DNA of 9,956 nt from assembly GCF_000716595.1 (NCBI RefSeq), contig NZ_JNXC01000060.1, positions 1 to 9,956 on the forward strand, given 5' to 3'. This DNA is from Saccharothrix sp. NRRL B-16314. Lineage in GTDB: Bacteria; Actinomycetota; Actinomycetes; Mycobacteriales; Pseudonocardiaceae. Shown here piece after piece: positions 1 to 6,327 of the stretch (positions are counted from its first letter, which is position 1; each line of letters starts with the position of its first letter). The notes under the pieces were generated by a model. It had not been told where the DNA came from. It did not search any database and saw only the letters and a program-made list of their open reading frames with translations. The translations under genes were made by a program, and so were the position numbers.

Positions 1-570
1 AACGACGCCACCTACCGGTTGGTCAGCGGGTACATCACGTTCGCCGACACCTCCGTCACCAACGCCACCAACGGACAACCGGTGCAGTCCAGCGTGAGCG
101 CAGGGGTGCACAGCCTCAACGCCGACATCCCGGTGCAGCGCCTGCCCGCGCTCGACTACTTCGACCTCCCCTCGACCGTGCAGGGCCTCAACGTGGTCGG
201 CGACGTCGAGCTCATGATCTGCTGGCCCAGCACGCCGTGTGACAAGTACAAGACGGCAATGGTGAAGTTCACGCTGATCATCAACCAGTGGAAGTCGGAC
301 GGCACGCTCTGCAAGACCGACAGCAGCGTCGTGGTCACGCACGACGTGCCGTACTGGGTGCACCACAAGTACGTGCCACTCAACAAGGCGGACTTCACCG
401 TGAGCACAGCGGCGGGCTGCATCCCCCGGTTCAACGCCTACGTCAAGGCCGAGTGGCTGGGCGGTGAGACCGCCGGCATCCAGGGGACGGCCGTCGGACT
501 CACCGACTCGCGCGGCTCGACGACCAAGCACGACTCCGACATGAGCCACGCGTACGTCCTGCCGTATTGA
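1..570 (+). CDS. Hypothetical probably secreted protein, 3' part only
   Basis: The frame is open from the first base of the window (codon 1 = AAC) to a TGA at 568-570, so the start lies upstream; 189 codons are visible. A TTG at 19 is in frame but has no reason to be the start. The protein is rich in Thr, Ser, Val and aromatic residues in an alternating, beta-strand-like pattern and has four cysteines (in ICWPSTPCDKY, TLCKT and AGCIPRF), compatible with two disulfides in an exported domain. No catalytic motif or transmembrane segment is visible in this part. I do not recognise the family. Third codon positions are almost all G or C, as expected for a genuine actinobacterial gene. The gene converges on the S1 protease gene, with a strong hairpin between them. 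The secreted location is inferred from composition and cysteines; the signal peptide, if any, is outside the window. Confidence 0.8.
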   Translation, partial: NDATYRLVSGYITFADTSVTNATNGQPVQSSVSAGVHSLNADIPVQRLPALDYFDLPSTVQGLNVVGDVELMICWPSTPCDKYKTAMVKFTLIINQWKSDGTLCKTDSSVVVTHDVPYWVHHKYVPLNKADFTVSTAAGCIPRFNAYVKAEWLGGETAGIQGTAVGLTDSRGSTTKHDSDMSHAYVLPY

Positions 571-582
571 GCTGCTTCTCTA

Positions 583-729
583 GGCGCGACGACAACGCTG
601 CACATCTACTCCACGACGACGCAGATCGACCGGCGGCACCACACCGTCATGCACGACGCCCGGTACCGCGTGGCCATCGCGTGGCATGACACCAGCTACA
701 ACCAGCCGCCCCACCCGAGCGGCGGCGGC
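583..729 (+). pseudogene. Coding-like remnant in frame after the first gene's stop
   Basis: Directly after the TGA at 568-570, and in the same frame, 49 consecutive codons show a strong coding signature: 47 of 49 end in G or C (the exceptions are ACA and CAT). They read as a plausible globular stretch containing RYRVAIAWHDTSYNQPPHPS. The four codons between the TGA and this stretch (GCT GCT TCT CTA) do not share the bias, which suggests a junction there. There is no convincing start codon or ribosome binding site. The signature fades at about 730, before the hairpin at 773-804. It may be the tail of a decayed gene, a deletion scar, or the former C-terminal part of the preceding gene. The RYRVAIAW stretch loosely recalls a beta strand in C-terminal domains of some secreted proteases, but that is only an impression. 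Confidence 0.35.
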
Positions 730-772
730 ATGAGCACCCCGCCCCACGGACCACGAGCCGGGACTTCCGGCC

Positions 773-804
773 GCGCAACCCCTGTGCCCGCACAGGGGTT
801 GCGC
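773..804. terminator. Bidirectional hairpin terminator between convergent genes
   Basis: A perfect 14-bp inverted repeat, GCGCAACCCCTGTG (773-786) and its complement (791-804), flanks a CCCG loop. No T-tract follows, which is usual for actinobacterial terminators. It lies between the convergent genes ending at 570 (+) and 844 (-), so it probably stops transcripts from both sides. Confidence 0.85.
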
Positions 805-843
805 CACTTCGGGGCTGGAGCGGGTGCTGAGCCGGATGTCGTG

Positions 844-2064
844 CTAACCGGTCGTGATCCTGCTCGTCCAGATGTTCAGGAGCGTCTGGACCGGCGTGTA
901 GGTGCAGTTGGTGCCGTTACCGGCCGCGATGATCCCGACTGCGATCACGCCACCTTGTCCGTCATACGCGAACACGGGCCCCCCGCTGTCGCCCGGCTGG
1001 CACAGGGTGCCGCTCGCCGTGGGCGAGACGATCTGCTGACCACAATTGAGCCCGCCGTTGTAGGTGATGCAACGTTCGCCGGGGCCGTTCAGAAATCCTG
1101 TCTGCAAGCCGCTGAACGATCCGTTGAGAATGACCCGGCAGCCCTGGCACGAGTAGGAAACGCCGTGGACCGGGAGGGAGTAGCCGCCGTTGTCGTACAG
1201 ATTGCTGTGCGCCCACATGCGACCGCCGTAGTCGAGGCCGCCGATGAGCCCGGCGTCGACACCCCCGCCGCCGAACCGCTGGAACTGCATGGTCCCGAAG
1301 TTGGTGTAGCCCTCGCCTACGCCATCGGATCCCCCTGAATACGTCATCGCCGCGTAGGTCTCGCCGACGAATCCGCAATGACCGGCCGTGAGGGCGTAAC
1401 GCGTGCCGTGGGCGTTGGTCACGGAGAAGCCGTGGGTGCAGGCGCCGATCCTCTGGTTCCCGTAACGAATACCCCCGTAGAACGGCGAACTGTCCTCGAA
1501 CCTGCCGGACACCGCCGTGAACGGCTGCTCGACGCGAAGCGCCACCGCGTCGCCGAACTCGGCCCGCGCCGCCGACTCGACCTCGGCGGTCAACTCGGTC
1601 ACGCCGACGTCCACCCGGTTGTTCGCCGGGTCGATCCCGTACGACGACAACCTGGCCATCAGCACGTCGTTGTCCGGGATGGCGGCCATGACCTTCTTCA
1701 GATCGGCGGTGCTGCGCTCGGTGAGCACCACCTTCGCCGCGATCTTCTCAAGGCCGGCCTCGTGCCGGAGGGCATCGGTCTCGGCGCCCGATTGCCGCCC
1801 CTTCACCACGTGGATCGTGACGTCCGCGGTGCCATTCGTGGTGATGCCCGCATACACGTCCGGCCGGCTCTCCACTCTTGCCCTGATGCGATCCAAAGCG
1901 GAGAGCCGCCGTGCGTTCTCCTTGTCCTCGTCCGACCAGGCATTCGCATCGACAACGCTCCGCACAGGCGCAGCGCCCTTGTCCGGGGCGGGTGCCGCGA
2001 GCGCAACCCCGGAGCCGGAAACGAGTGACAGAACGACTGAAGCGTAAAGCACTGACCTCTTCAC
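844..2064 (-). CDS. Secreted S1 serine protease precursor, streptogrisin/alpha-lytic type
   Basis: This is a 406-aa prepro-protease with a GTG start at 2064 and a TAG stop. Residues 1-23 form a signal peptide (KR, a hydrophobic core, then ALA before APAP). Residues 24 to about 190 are a large charged propeptide of the kind that acts as a folding chaperone in alpha-lytic protease relatives. The catalytic domain runs from about 195 to 404. The triad is visible: His229 in TAGHC, Asp270 in GVDAGLI and Ser360 in QPGDSGGPV. There are eight cysteines, all in the mature domain (209, 230, 306, 309, 332, 341, 355, 387). By family precedent 209-230, 332-341 and 355-387 should be bridged; the C306-x-x-C309 pair is additional. 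There is no C-terminal carbohydrate-binding domain. The likely role is extracellular protein degradation after autocatalytic removal of the propeptide. The gene is monocistronic, with a promoter at 2122-2150; only a weak GGATGG precedes the GTG. S1 specificity cannot be read safely. Confidence 0.95.
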   Translation of the reverse strand: MKRSVLYASVVLSLVSGSGVALAAPAPDKGAAPVRSVVDANAWSDEDKENARRLSALDRIRARVESRPDVYAGITTNGTADVTIHVVKGRQSGAETDALRHEAGLEKIAAKVVLTERSTADLKKVMAAIPDNDVLMARLSSYGIDPANNRVDVGVTELTAEVESAARAEFGDAVALRVEQPFTAVSGRFEDSSPFYGGIRYGNQRIGACTHGFSVTNAHGTRYALTAGHCGFVGETYAAMTYSGGSDGVGEGYTNFGTMQFQRFGGGGVDAGLIGGLDYGGRMWAHSNLYDNGGYSLPVHGVSYSCQGCRVILNGSFSGLQTGFLNGPGERCITYNGGLNCGQQIVSPTASGTLCQPGDSGGPVFAYDGQGGVIAVGIIAAGNGTNCTYTPVQTLLNIWTSRITTG

Positions 2065-2121
2065 AATCCATCCGATCGTCGACTGGAAAATCGAACAGCA
2101 CGAGGTCCGGACCCCACTTCG

Positions 2122-2150
2122 ACGCTATATCAACGCCTATTTCCGGTCAA
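2122..2150 (-). promoter_or_regulatory. Candidate promoter of the S1 protease gene
   Basis: On the minus strand there is TTGACC (2150-2145), a 17-bp spacer, then TAGCGT (2127-2122). This is close to the housekeeping sigma consensus of actinomycetes (TTGAC-17-TANNNT). It would start transcription near 2115 and leave a leader of about 50 nt before the GTG at 2064. A second TTGACC lies 20 bp upstream (2170-2165); it may be chance or a second -35 or regulator half site. Confidence 0.6.
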
Positions 2151-2252
2151 CGAAATCGCCCCGCGGTCAATTCGTCGTCCCCGGTACGGGAGCCTGCGCC
2201 GTCTCGCGGGCGGGACGGTTCTCCCCCGCCGCCAATCGTGGCGATGGGGCAG

Positions 2253-2277
2253 CGGGAAAGTCCGGGAAAGTCCGGGC
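2253..2277. repeat. Short 10-bp direct repeat
   Basis: CGGGAAAGTC occurs twice in tandem (2253-2262 and 2263-2272), followed by a partial third copy, CGGGC. It is a simple slippage-type repeat in non-coding DNA, about 40 bp from a second unrelated tandem repeat. Confidence 0.7.
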
Positions 2278-2314
2278 GAGGCCTGGAGCGCTTGGATCGC
2301 GAGCGCCGCGAAGC

Positions 2315-2350
2315 GCCGGGATGCCGGGATGCCGGGATGCCGGGATGCCG
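2315..2350. repeat. Tandem repeat of GCCGGGAT, four copies
   Basis: Four identical 8-bp units occupy 2315-2346, followed by a partial GCCG. The unit length is not a multiple of three and the repeat is outside any supported gene. It is a candidate for length variation between strains; no function is visible. Confidence 0.85.
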
Positions 2351-2407
2351 CGACCCTGGTGGCCGGTGAGGCGGCGTGGATGCCACTGTCGGCCGTGGGA
2401 ACCAGGA

Positions 2408-2593
2408 TCAGGTCGCCCAGGACCAAGTCGGGACGCAGGCGAGGCAGAAGCCGTGCCACAGGCCCAGGTCGGCGAGCGCTTCATCCACAATGGACTGACA
2501 CGCGCGCATCCGTTCCCGACCACCGCAGGTCGTGGCGAGGTGGAGGCAGTCGCGCACGAGGTGCCGCCTCTGGAGCAAGCCGTGGCGGCTCAC
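2408..2593 (-). CDS. Doubtful small ORF, cysteine-rich, 61 aa
   Basis: A GTG-started frame (GTG at 2593) begins about 40 nt after the WYL gene's stop on the same strand and ends at a TGA. About 87% of its codons end in G or C, better than the opposite-strand frame across the same bases. The product has five cysteines, including a C-x-x-C near the end (FCLACV), and a plausible amphipathic stretch around IVDEALADLGLW. No clear ribosome binding site precedes the GTG, and I do not recognise the protein. It may be a small gene co-transcribed with the WYL regulator, a gene remnant, or chance in GC-rich DNA. Confidence 0.2.
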   Translation of the reverse strand: MSRHGLLQRRHLVRDCLHLATTCGGRERMRACQSIVDEALADLGLWHGFCLACVPTWSWAT

Positions 2594-2633
2594 CGGAAGA
2601 GGGCGGCAGGCGAGGTGTTCGGCAGGATCGTGC

Positions 2634-3644
2634 TCACGCCATCGGCGGGCTGATCACCGTCGGCTTCGCGGTACGAGCGGCACGAGAGGCACGAGAGGAC
2701 AGTTCGGCGAACGCCTCTCGCAGGGCCGGTGGTCCGACCACCTCGACCTCGGTGTCGTAGCGCGCCAGTTTCGCGGCGAGCGAGGCCCACGACCACGAGC
2801 CGGTCAGCAGCCTGGTTCGGGCCGGACCCACCTCCTCGGCGGTGTCGTCCCCGGCGTGCGGGGCCACCTCGGCGAGGGGCAGGTCGAGGATCACCTCGGC
2901 GCGGCACGGCCAGGTGTTCGTGGTGTCCGAGCCCTTGAACCGGGCGGCCAGGAAGGTCGCGGCATCGCCGCCGGGCACCTGCCGGGGAGTGAAACGCGGC
3001 CCGTTGGGGACGCGGAGCGTCATCCGGTCGGCGCGGTAGGTCCGCCAGTCCTCGCGGTCCGGGCTCCACCCGACGAGGTACCAGCGACCGGGCCGAACCA
3101 GGAGGTGGTGCGGCTGCACCCGGCGAACGGGGTGCGAGGTGTCGGGCGGGCGACCCGGTGAGCGGTAGTCGAACCGCAGTTCCTCGCAGGCGCGGATGGC
3201 GTCGCTCAACCTGAGCAGGAGGCCGGTGTCCACCTGTGGATCACGGCCGGTCGGCTCGATCTCCAGGGCGTCGATGCGCCGGCGCAACCGGGACGGCATC
3301 ACCTGGCGCACGGTGGCCAGCGCCCGTGCGGCGGCTTCCTCGATGCCCGCACCGGTGCCGACGGCCATGCGCAGCGCCACGGCGAGAGCGACCGCCTGGT
3401 CCTCGTCGAACAGCAGCGGCGGCATCCGGCTGCCTGCTTCGAGGCGGTAACCGCCGTCCGGCCCCTTGACCGCGTGGACGACGTAGCCGATCTCGCGGAG
3501 CCGGTCGACGTCACGGCGCACCGTGCGTTCGCTGACGCCCAGCCGCTCCGCCAGCAGCACACCCGGCCAGTCCCGGCGGACCTGCAGCAGGGACAGCAAC
3601 GACAGCAAGCGACCCGAGGTGGTCGTCGACGCGGCGATCGGCAC
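2634..3644 (-). CDS. WYL-domain transcriptional regulator (YafY/DeoR-like)
   Basis: This 336-aa protein has a GTG start at 3644 and a TGA stop. An N-terminal winged helix-turn-helix covers residues about 10-70, with the recognition part in LGVSERTVRRDVDRL and a wing at GPDGGYRLE. A WYL domain covers about 140-215 and contains RWYLVGW at 187-193. A C-terminal WCX-like extension covers about 245-318. Length and order match the common actinobacterial family of one-component regulators whose WYL domain is thought to bind a ligand or nucleic acid. The gene diverges from a VOC-family gene with 107 bp between the starts, and a perfect inverted repeat lies in that gap. The likely role is control of itself and the neighbour; repression is inferred, not shown. 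The start is preceded by GAGGG only a few bases away, so the exact start is slightly uncertain, but the HTH argues against a much later one. Confidence 0.92.
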   Translation of the reverse strand: MPIAASTTTSGRLLSLLSLLQVRRDWPGVLLAERLGVSERTVRRDVDRLREIGYVVHAVKGPDGGYRLEAGSRMPPLLFDEDQAVALAVALRMAVGTGAGIEEAAARALATVRQVMPSRLRRRIDALEIEPTGRDPQVDTGLLLRLSDAIRACEELRFDYRSPGRPPDTSHPVRRVQPHHLLVRPGRWYLVGWSPDREDWRTYRADRMTLRVPNGPRFTPRQVPGGDAATFLAARFKGSDTTNTWPCRAEVILDLPLAEVAPHAGDDTAEEVGPARTRLLTGSWSWASLAAKLARYDTEVEVVGPPALREAFAELSSRASRAARTAKPTVISPPMA

Positions 3645-3661
3645 GCCCTCAGCGTGCCACG

Positions 3662-3688
3662 AGTAGCGGACGTTCCCTGTCCGCTACT
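3662..3688. promoter_or_regulatory. Candidate WYL-regulator operator
   Basis: A perfect 10-bp inverted repeat, AGTAGCGGAC (3662-3671) and GTCCGCTACT (3679-3688), is separated by 7 bp, so the arms repeat every 17 bp. It lies between divergent starts at 3644 and 3752, nearer the regulator gene. The geometry suits a dimeric HTH regulator controlling both promoters. An RNA hairpin is possible but less likely in a divergent promoter region. Confidence 0.65.
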
Positions 3689-3751
3689 GCTGACACAGTC
3701 GGTCGTGCGCCGGAAGCCCCGGCGGAGAACCGCTGCGCAGAAGGACCGAAC

Positions 3752-4219
3752 ATGTCGCTCAACGCTGTTGCCCACCTGAACTTCCACGGCCAGGCCAGGG
3801 AGGCGCTGGAGTTCTACCGATCGGTGTTCGGCGGTCAGGTCACCGTCGTCGCCTACGGCGACCTCGGGATGCCCGCCGAAGCGCCCGGCGCCAAGAACGT
3901 GGTGTTCGGCGAGGTCGTCGCCGAGAACGGCTTCCGCGTCATGGCCTACGACGTGCCGGGAGCGGACGAGCCGCTCGCCGCCGGCGAGCCCACCACCCGC
4001 CGGGAACACGGCACCACGATCACGAAGGAGCCCTTCTTCCTGTCCGTGCGCGGCGAGAGCGTCGACGAGGTCGCCCCGCTCTGGGAACGGCTCGCCGACG
4101 GCGCGACGGTGATCGAGGAGTTCGGCCCGGCGCAGTGGGCACCCGCTTTCGGGATGCTGGCGGACCGGTTCGGCATCACCTGGATCGTGGACGTCGCGGT
4201 CGACTACGCCCAGGCTTGA
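3752..4219 (+). CDS. VOC-family (glyoxalase-like, PhnB-type) protein
   Basis: This 155-aa protein has an ATG start at 3752 and an AGAAGGA ribosome binding site at 3739-3745, 6 nt upstream. It has the single-module layout of PhnB/YjdN-like vicinal-oxygen-chelate proteins: HLNFHGQAREALEFYRSVFGGQV at the N-terminus, FRVMAYDVPG in the middle, FFLSVRGESVDEVAPLWERL, and GPAQWAPAFGMLADRFGITWIVDV at the C-terminus. Family members of this type are small cytoplasmic dimers, often of unknown substrate, and many lack a full set of metal ligands; I cannot assign a reaction. Divergence from a WYL regulator with an inverted repeat between them suggests that the regulator controls it. A strong hairpin follows at 4232-4255, so the gene is probably transcribed alone. 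The low-GC-bias or frameshift signs of decay are absent. Confidence 0.92.
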   Translation: MSLNAVAHLNFHGQAREALEFYRSVFGGQVTVVAYGDLGMPAEAPGAKNVVFGEVVAENGFRVMAYDVPGADEPLAAGEPTTRREHGTTITKEPFFLSVRGESVDEVAPLWERLADGATVIEEFGPAQWAPAFGMLADRFGITWIVDVAVDYAQA

Positions 4220-4231
4220 CGGATCACGACA

Positions 4232-4255
4232 GGCGGGGTGCCATCGCACCCCGCC
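4232..4255. terminator. Hairpin terminator after the VOC gene
   Basis: A perfect 10-bp stem, GGCGGGGTGC (4232-4241) and GCACCCCGCC (4246-4255), has a CATC loop. It starts 13 bp after the VOC stop. The next gene is convergent (ending at 4345), so the hairpin may serve both directions. Confidence 0.85.
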
Positions 4256-4344
4256 CCGCGCTTCCCTCTCAGCTCGCAGGCACGCAGCACCATCCGCCGC
4301 ACCGGGTTGCCACCCTGGTGGCCATCAGAACTGAGAGGTGCCAC

Positions 4345-5247
4345 CTAGCGGAGTGTCCGAAGTGGAGCGCCGATGTTGTCCGCGTGAGGCGCTTGGTCGC
4401 TGCTCGTCTGTCGGAGCAGTGCGAGAGCCTCCTCGGACGGGGAGCCGGTGGGGGTCGTGCACACGATCAGCGCCTGTTCCGGTGAGCGGGCGATCGACAG
4501 TGTCTGCTGCGTCACGGTCACCGCGCCGACGACGGGGTGGTGCAGTTCGTAGGACGCAGCGTCGCAGGGCGCCACGCGGTGGTCGCCCCAGAGGGCGACG
4601 AACTCCGGGCTCTTCATCGTCAGTTCACCGATCAGCTCCGCGAGCAGCGGGTCCTCCGGGTGCCTGCCGACGGTGATCCGCAGGTTGCCGACCACCGCGC
4701 GGGCCTTGCGCTTCCAGTCCGTGTACAGCTCCCGGCAGTGGGGGTCCAGGAACAGCATCCGGGTCATGTTCGGCCGCCCCGTCAGGTCGTCCGGGCTGTG
4801 GAGGTCCAGGTGGCCGGCCAGCAGGGCGTGCCCGAGGGTGTTCCACGCCAGCACGTCCGTGCGCCGGCCGAGCACCAGCGCCGGTACGCCGTCCACGGCG
4901 CGCAGGAGGTCCCGCGTCTCGTCGCCGAGCTTCTCGGGCCGGGGGCGGCGCGCGGGCGGCGTGCGGCGTGCGGCCCCGGCGAGCCGGTTGAGGTGCTCGC
5001 GCTCGTGGTCGTCGAGCAGCAGGGCGCGGGCGATCGCATCGAGCACCGCGGCCGAGGCCCCGCGGGACAGCCCCTGCTCCAACCTCGTGTAGTACGAGAC
5101 GCTGACGCCCGCCAGCCGGGCCAGTTCCTCGCGCCGGAGCCCGGCCACCCGCCTGCGGGGCCCGAAGTCGCGCAGACCGACGTCTTCCGGTCGCAGCAGT
5201 GACCGTCTGGCCTTCAGGAAGTCGCCGAGTGGGCCAGGTCCGTCCAT
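4345..5247 (-). CDS. XRE-family regulator with MmyB-like ligand-binding domain
   Basis: This is a 300-aa protein starting MDGPGPLGDFLKARR. The N-terminal HTH (about 8-90) has the hallmark layout of the family: GLRDFGPRRRVAGLRREELARLAGVSVSYYTRLEQG with recognition residues around 44-58, then VLDAIARALLLDDHEREHL. From about 120 to 280 comes the MmyB-type ligand-binding domain, a PAS-like fold, with VLAWNTLGHAL, MLFLDPHCRELYTDW, SPEFVALWGDHRV and HHPVVGAVTV. Such proteins are usually repressors or activators of a divergent oxidoreductase or hydrolase gene; here the divergent unit is the MBL-esterase operon. The start at 5247 is chosen because the family begins with this LGDFLKxRR helix and a GATACT -10 lies 6 nt upstream, implying a leaderless mRNA. 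The frame continues upstream to 5361, but that extension has no family counterpart. The natural ligand is unknown. Confidence 0.93.
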   Translation of the reverse strand: MDGPGPLGDFLKARRSLLRPEDVGLRDFGPRRRVAGLRREELARLAGVSVSYYTRLEQGLSRGASAAVLDAIARALLLDDHEREHLNRLAGAARRTPPARRPRPEKLGDETRDLLRAVDGVPALVLGRRTDVLAWNTLGHALLAGHLDLHSPDDLTGRPNMTRMLFLDPHCRELYTDWKRKARAVVGNLRITVGRHPEDPLLAELIGELTMKSPEFVALWGDHRVAPCDAASYELHHPVVGAVTVTQQTLSIARSPEQALIVCTTPTGSPSEEALALLRQTSSDQAPHADNIGAPLRTLR

Positions 5248-5253
5248 GCACCG

Positions 5254-5259
5254 AGTATC
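5254..5259 (-). promoter_or_regulatory. Candidate -10 element for a leaderless regulator mRNA
   Basis: GATACT (5259-5254 on the minus strand) ends 6 nt before the ATG at 5247, which puts the predicted transcript start on the A of the start codon. No Shine-Dalgarno sequence precedes the ATG. Both facts fit leaderless translation, which is common in actinobacteria. No convincing -35 was found. Confidence 0.4.
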
Positions 5260-5284
5260 CAGGGCACGGTCCGATCCCAGCCAC

Positions 5285-5298
5285 ACCCTGCGAGGGGT
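5285..5298. promoter_or_regulatory. Candidate operator between the MmyB-type regulator and the hydrolase operon
   Basis: ACCCTGCGAGGGGT contains the dyad CCCT-GCG-AGGG, and alternatively ACCC-N6-GGGT. It sits 38 bp upstream of the regulator start and 87 bp upstream of the MBL start, a sensible place for shared control of both. The arms are short, so this is a suggestion only. Confidence 0.35.
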
Positions 5299-5384
5299 AC
5301 GACAACGCGGGAGTGGTTCTCGCCCGCCCGCGTGTCCAGGCTCGGTCTCATTCGGCCACATGCCCCGAACCGAGGACGGACCAC

Positions 5385-6302
5385 GTGGATCAGCACCCCG
5401 ATCAGATCATCCTGGGCGACGTCACCGTCACCCGCGTCAAGGAGTTCTACGGCTCGGTCGAGATGACTCCGGGCGAGTTCTTCCCCGGCAGCCCCGACGG
5501 CGCGTGGGACGAGCACCGCGACTGGCTGGCGCCCGACTTCTGGAACGCGGGGACGGACGAGTGCCACTCGGCGATCCAGTCGTGGCTGCTGCGCAGCGAG
5601 GGGCGCACGATCCTCGTCGACACCGGTGTGGGCAACCACAAGGACCGGCCCTACGCGCCGGTGTGGAGCCGCCGGGACACCGACTACCTCGACAACCTCG
5701 CCGCCGCCGGAGTGCGGCCCGAGGACGTCGACATCGTGGTCAACACGCACCTGCACATCGACCACGTCGGCTGGAACACCCGCCTCGACGGCCGCACCTG
5801 GGTGCCGACCTTCCCGAACGCGACGTACCTGATGACGCGGCGGGACTTCGACTTCTGGGACCCGGCCAACGAGCACAAGACGGTGCTGGGCCGCGGCAAC
5901 CAGAACGTCTTCGAGGACAGCGTCACGCCGGTCCACCAGGCGGGGCTGACGCACCTGTGGGAGGGGTCGTACCGGATCGACAAGAACCTGAGGCTCGATC
6001 TCGCTCCCGGGCACACCCCCGGCTCGTCCGTGCTCGTCCTGGAGTCCGGCGGCGACAAAGCCCTGTTCGTCGGGGATCTGGTGCACACCGCGCTGCAGAT
6101 CGTGGAGCCGGAGACCAACTCCTGCTTCTGCGAGGACCCGGCCGAGTCCCGGAACACCCGGCACAAGCTGCTCGGCCACGCCGCCGAGAACAGGGCACTC
6201 GTCTTCCCCGCGCACTTCGCCGGCCGGGGCGCCGCGGAGGTCGAGCGCAACGGGTCGAAGTTCGCGATCAAGGAGTGGGCGGCCTTCTCCCGCATCTCCT
6301 GA
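5385..6302 (+). CDS. MBL-fold metallohydrolase
   Basis: This 305-aa protein has a GTG start at 5385, with GAGGA at 5372-5376 eight nt upstream; the open frame extends further back but without family-like sequence. The dinuclear metal site of the metallo-beta-lactamase fold is complete: H122-x-H124-x-D126-H127 in THLHIDHVGW, H210 in LAPGHTPGS, D231 in FVGDLVH and H277 in PAHFAG. The N-terminal ILVDTGVGNH strand-turn is also typical. Length and the WSRRDTDYLDNLAAAGVRPEDVDIVVNTH region resemble the methyl-parathion-hydrolase/AHL-lactonase-like branch, so ester or lactone hydrolysis is likely; the substrate is unknown. There is no signal peptide, so it is probably cytoplasmic. It is the first gene of an operon with the carboxylesterase 25 bp downstream and diverges from the MmyB-LBD regulator, its probable controller. 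Confidence 0.93.
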   Translation: MDQHPDQIILGDVTVTRVKEFYGSVEMTPGEFFPGSPDGAWDEHRDWLAPDFWNAGTDECHSAIQSWLLRSEGRTILVDTGVGNHKDRPYAPVWSRRDTDYLDNLAAAGVRPEDVDIVVNTHLHIDHVGWNTRLDGRTWVPTFPNATYLMTRRDFDFWDPANEHKTVLGRGNQNVFEDSVTPVHQAGLTHLWEGSYRIDKNLRLDLAPGHTPGSSVLVLESGGDKALFVGDLVHTALQIVEPETNSCFCEDPAESRNTRHKLLGHAAENRALVFPAHFAGRGAAEVERNGSKFAIKEWAAFSRIS

Positions 6303-6314
6303 AACCCCAGGAAA

Positions 6315-6326
6315 GGAAACGTTTCC
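6315..6326. promoter_or_regulatory. 12-bp palindrome overlapping the esterase ribosome binding site
   Basis: GGAAACGTTTCC is a perfect palindrome in the 25-bp gap between the MBL and esterase genes. It overlaps the AGGAAAGGA ribosome binding site (6309-6317) and ends one base before the GTG start. Its central CG and AAACGTTT core resemble operators of LacI-family repressors in actinomycetes. No LacI-family gene is in the window. Confidence 0.35.
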
Positions 6327-6327
6327 C

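Larger units (their letters stand above)
2065..2633. other. 569-bp intergenic stretch, mostly unassigned
   Basis: This stretch lies between the WYL regulator and the S1 protease, both read on the minus strand. It holds the protease promoter at the low-coordinate end, short tandem repeats (2253-2277 and 2315-2350) and one doubtful small ORF (2408-2593, -). Other open frames here lack start signals and a coding codon pattern. No strong terminator hairpin was found after the WYL gene. It could be a decayed gene or a true non-coding spacer. Confidence 0.5.

Noticed and set aside
649..2047. Long plus-strand open frames opposite the S1 protease gene
   Set aside because: They are antisense shadows of a high-GC gene. 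The minus-strand frame has a signal peptide, a complete catalytic triad and a promoter; the plus-strand translations are Arg/Pro/Ala-rich and have no motifs.
2130..2523. Overlapping open frames on both strands across the tandem repeats
   Set aside because: Their translations are dominated by Pro/Arg/Gly runs from the GC-rich repeats, with no start signals and no consistent third-position bias.
4265..4338. Distant inverted repeat CCTCTCAG / CTGAGAGG, and GCCACC-CT-GGTGGC between its arms
   Set aside because: The 8-bp arms are 58 bp apart and the inner dyad has almost no loop. The hairpin at 4232-4255 already explains termination.
5248..5361. Longer N-terminus for the MmyB-type regulator
   Set aside because: The extra 38 residues are Arg/Pro-rich and unlike the family, which begins at the LGDFLKARR helix. 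A -10 element falls inside the extension.
5199..5384. Longer N-terminus for the MBL hydrolase
   Set aside because: The frame is open back to 5199, but the extra part overlaps the divergent regulator, looks non-coding and has no ribosome binding site, while GTG 5385 has one.
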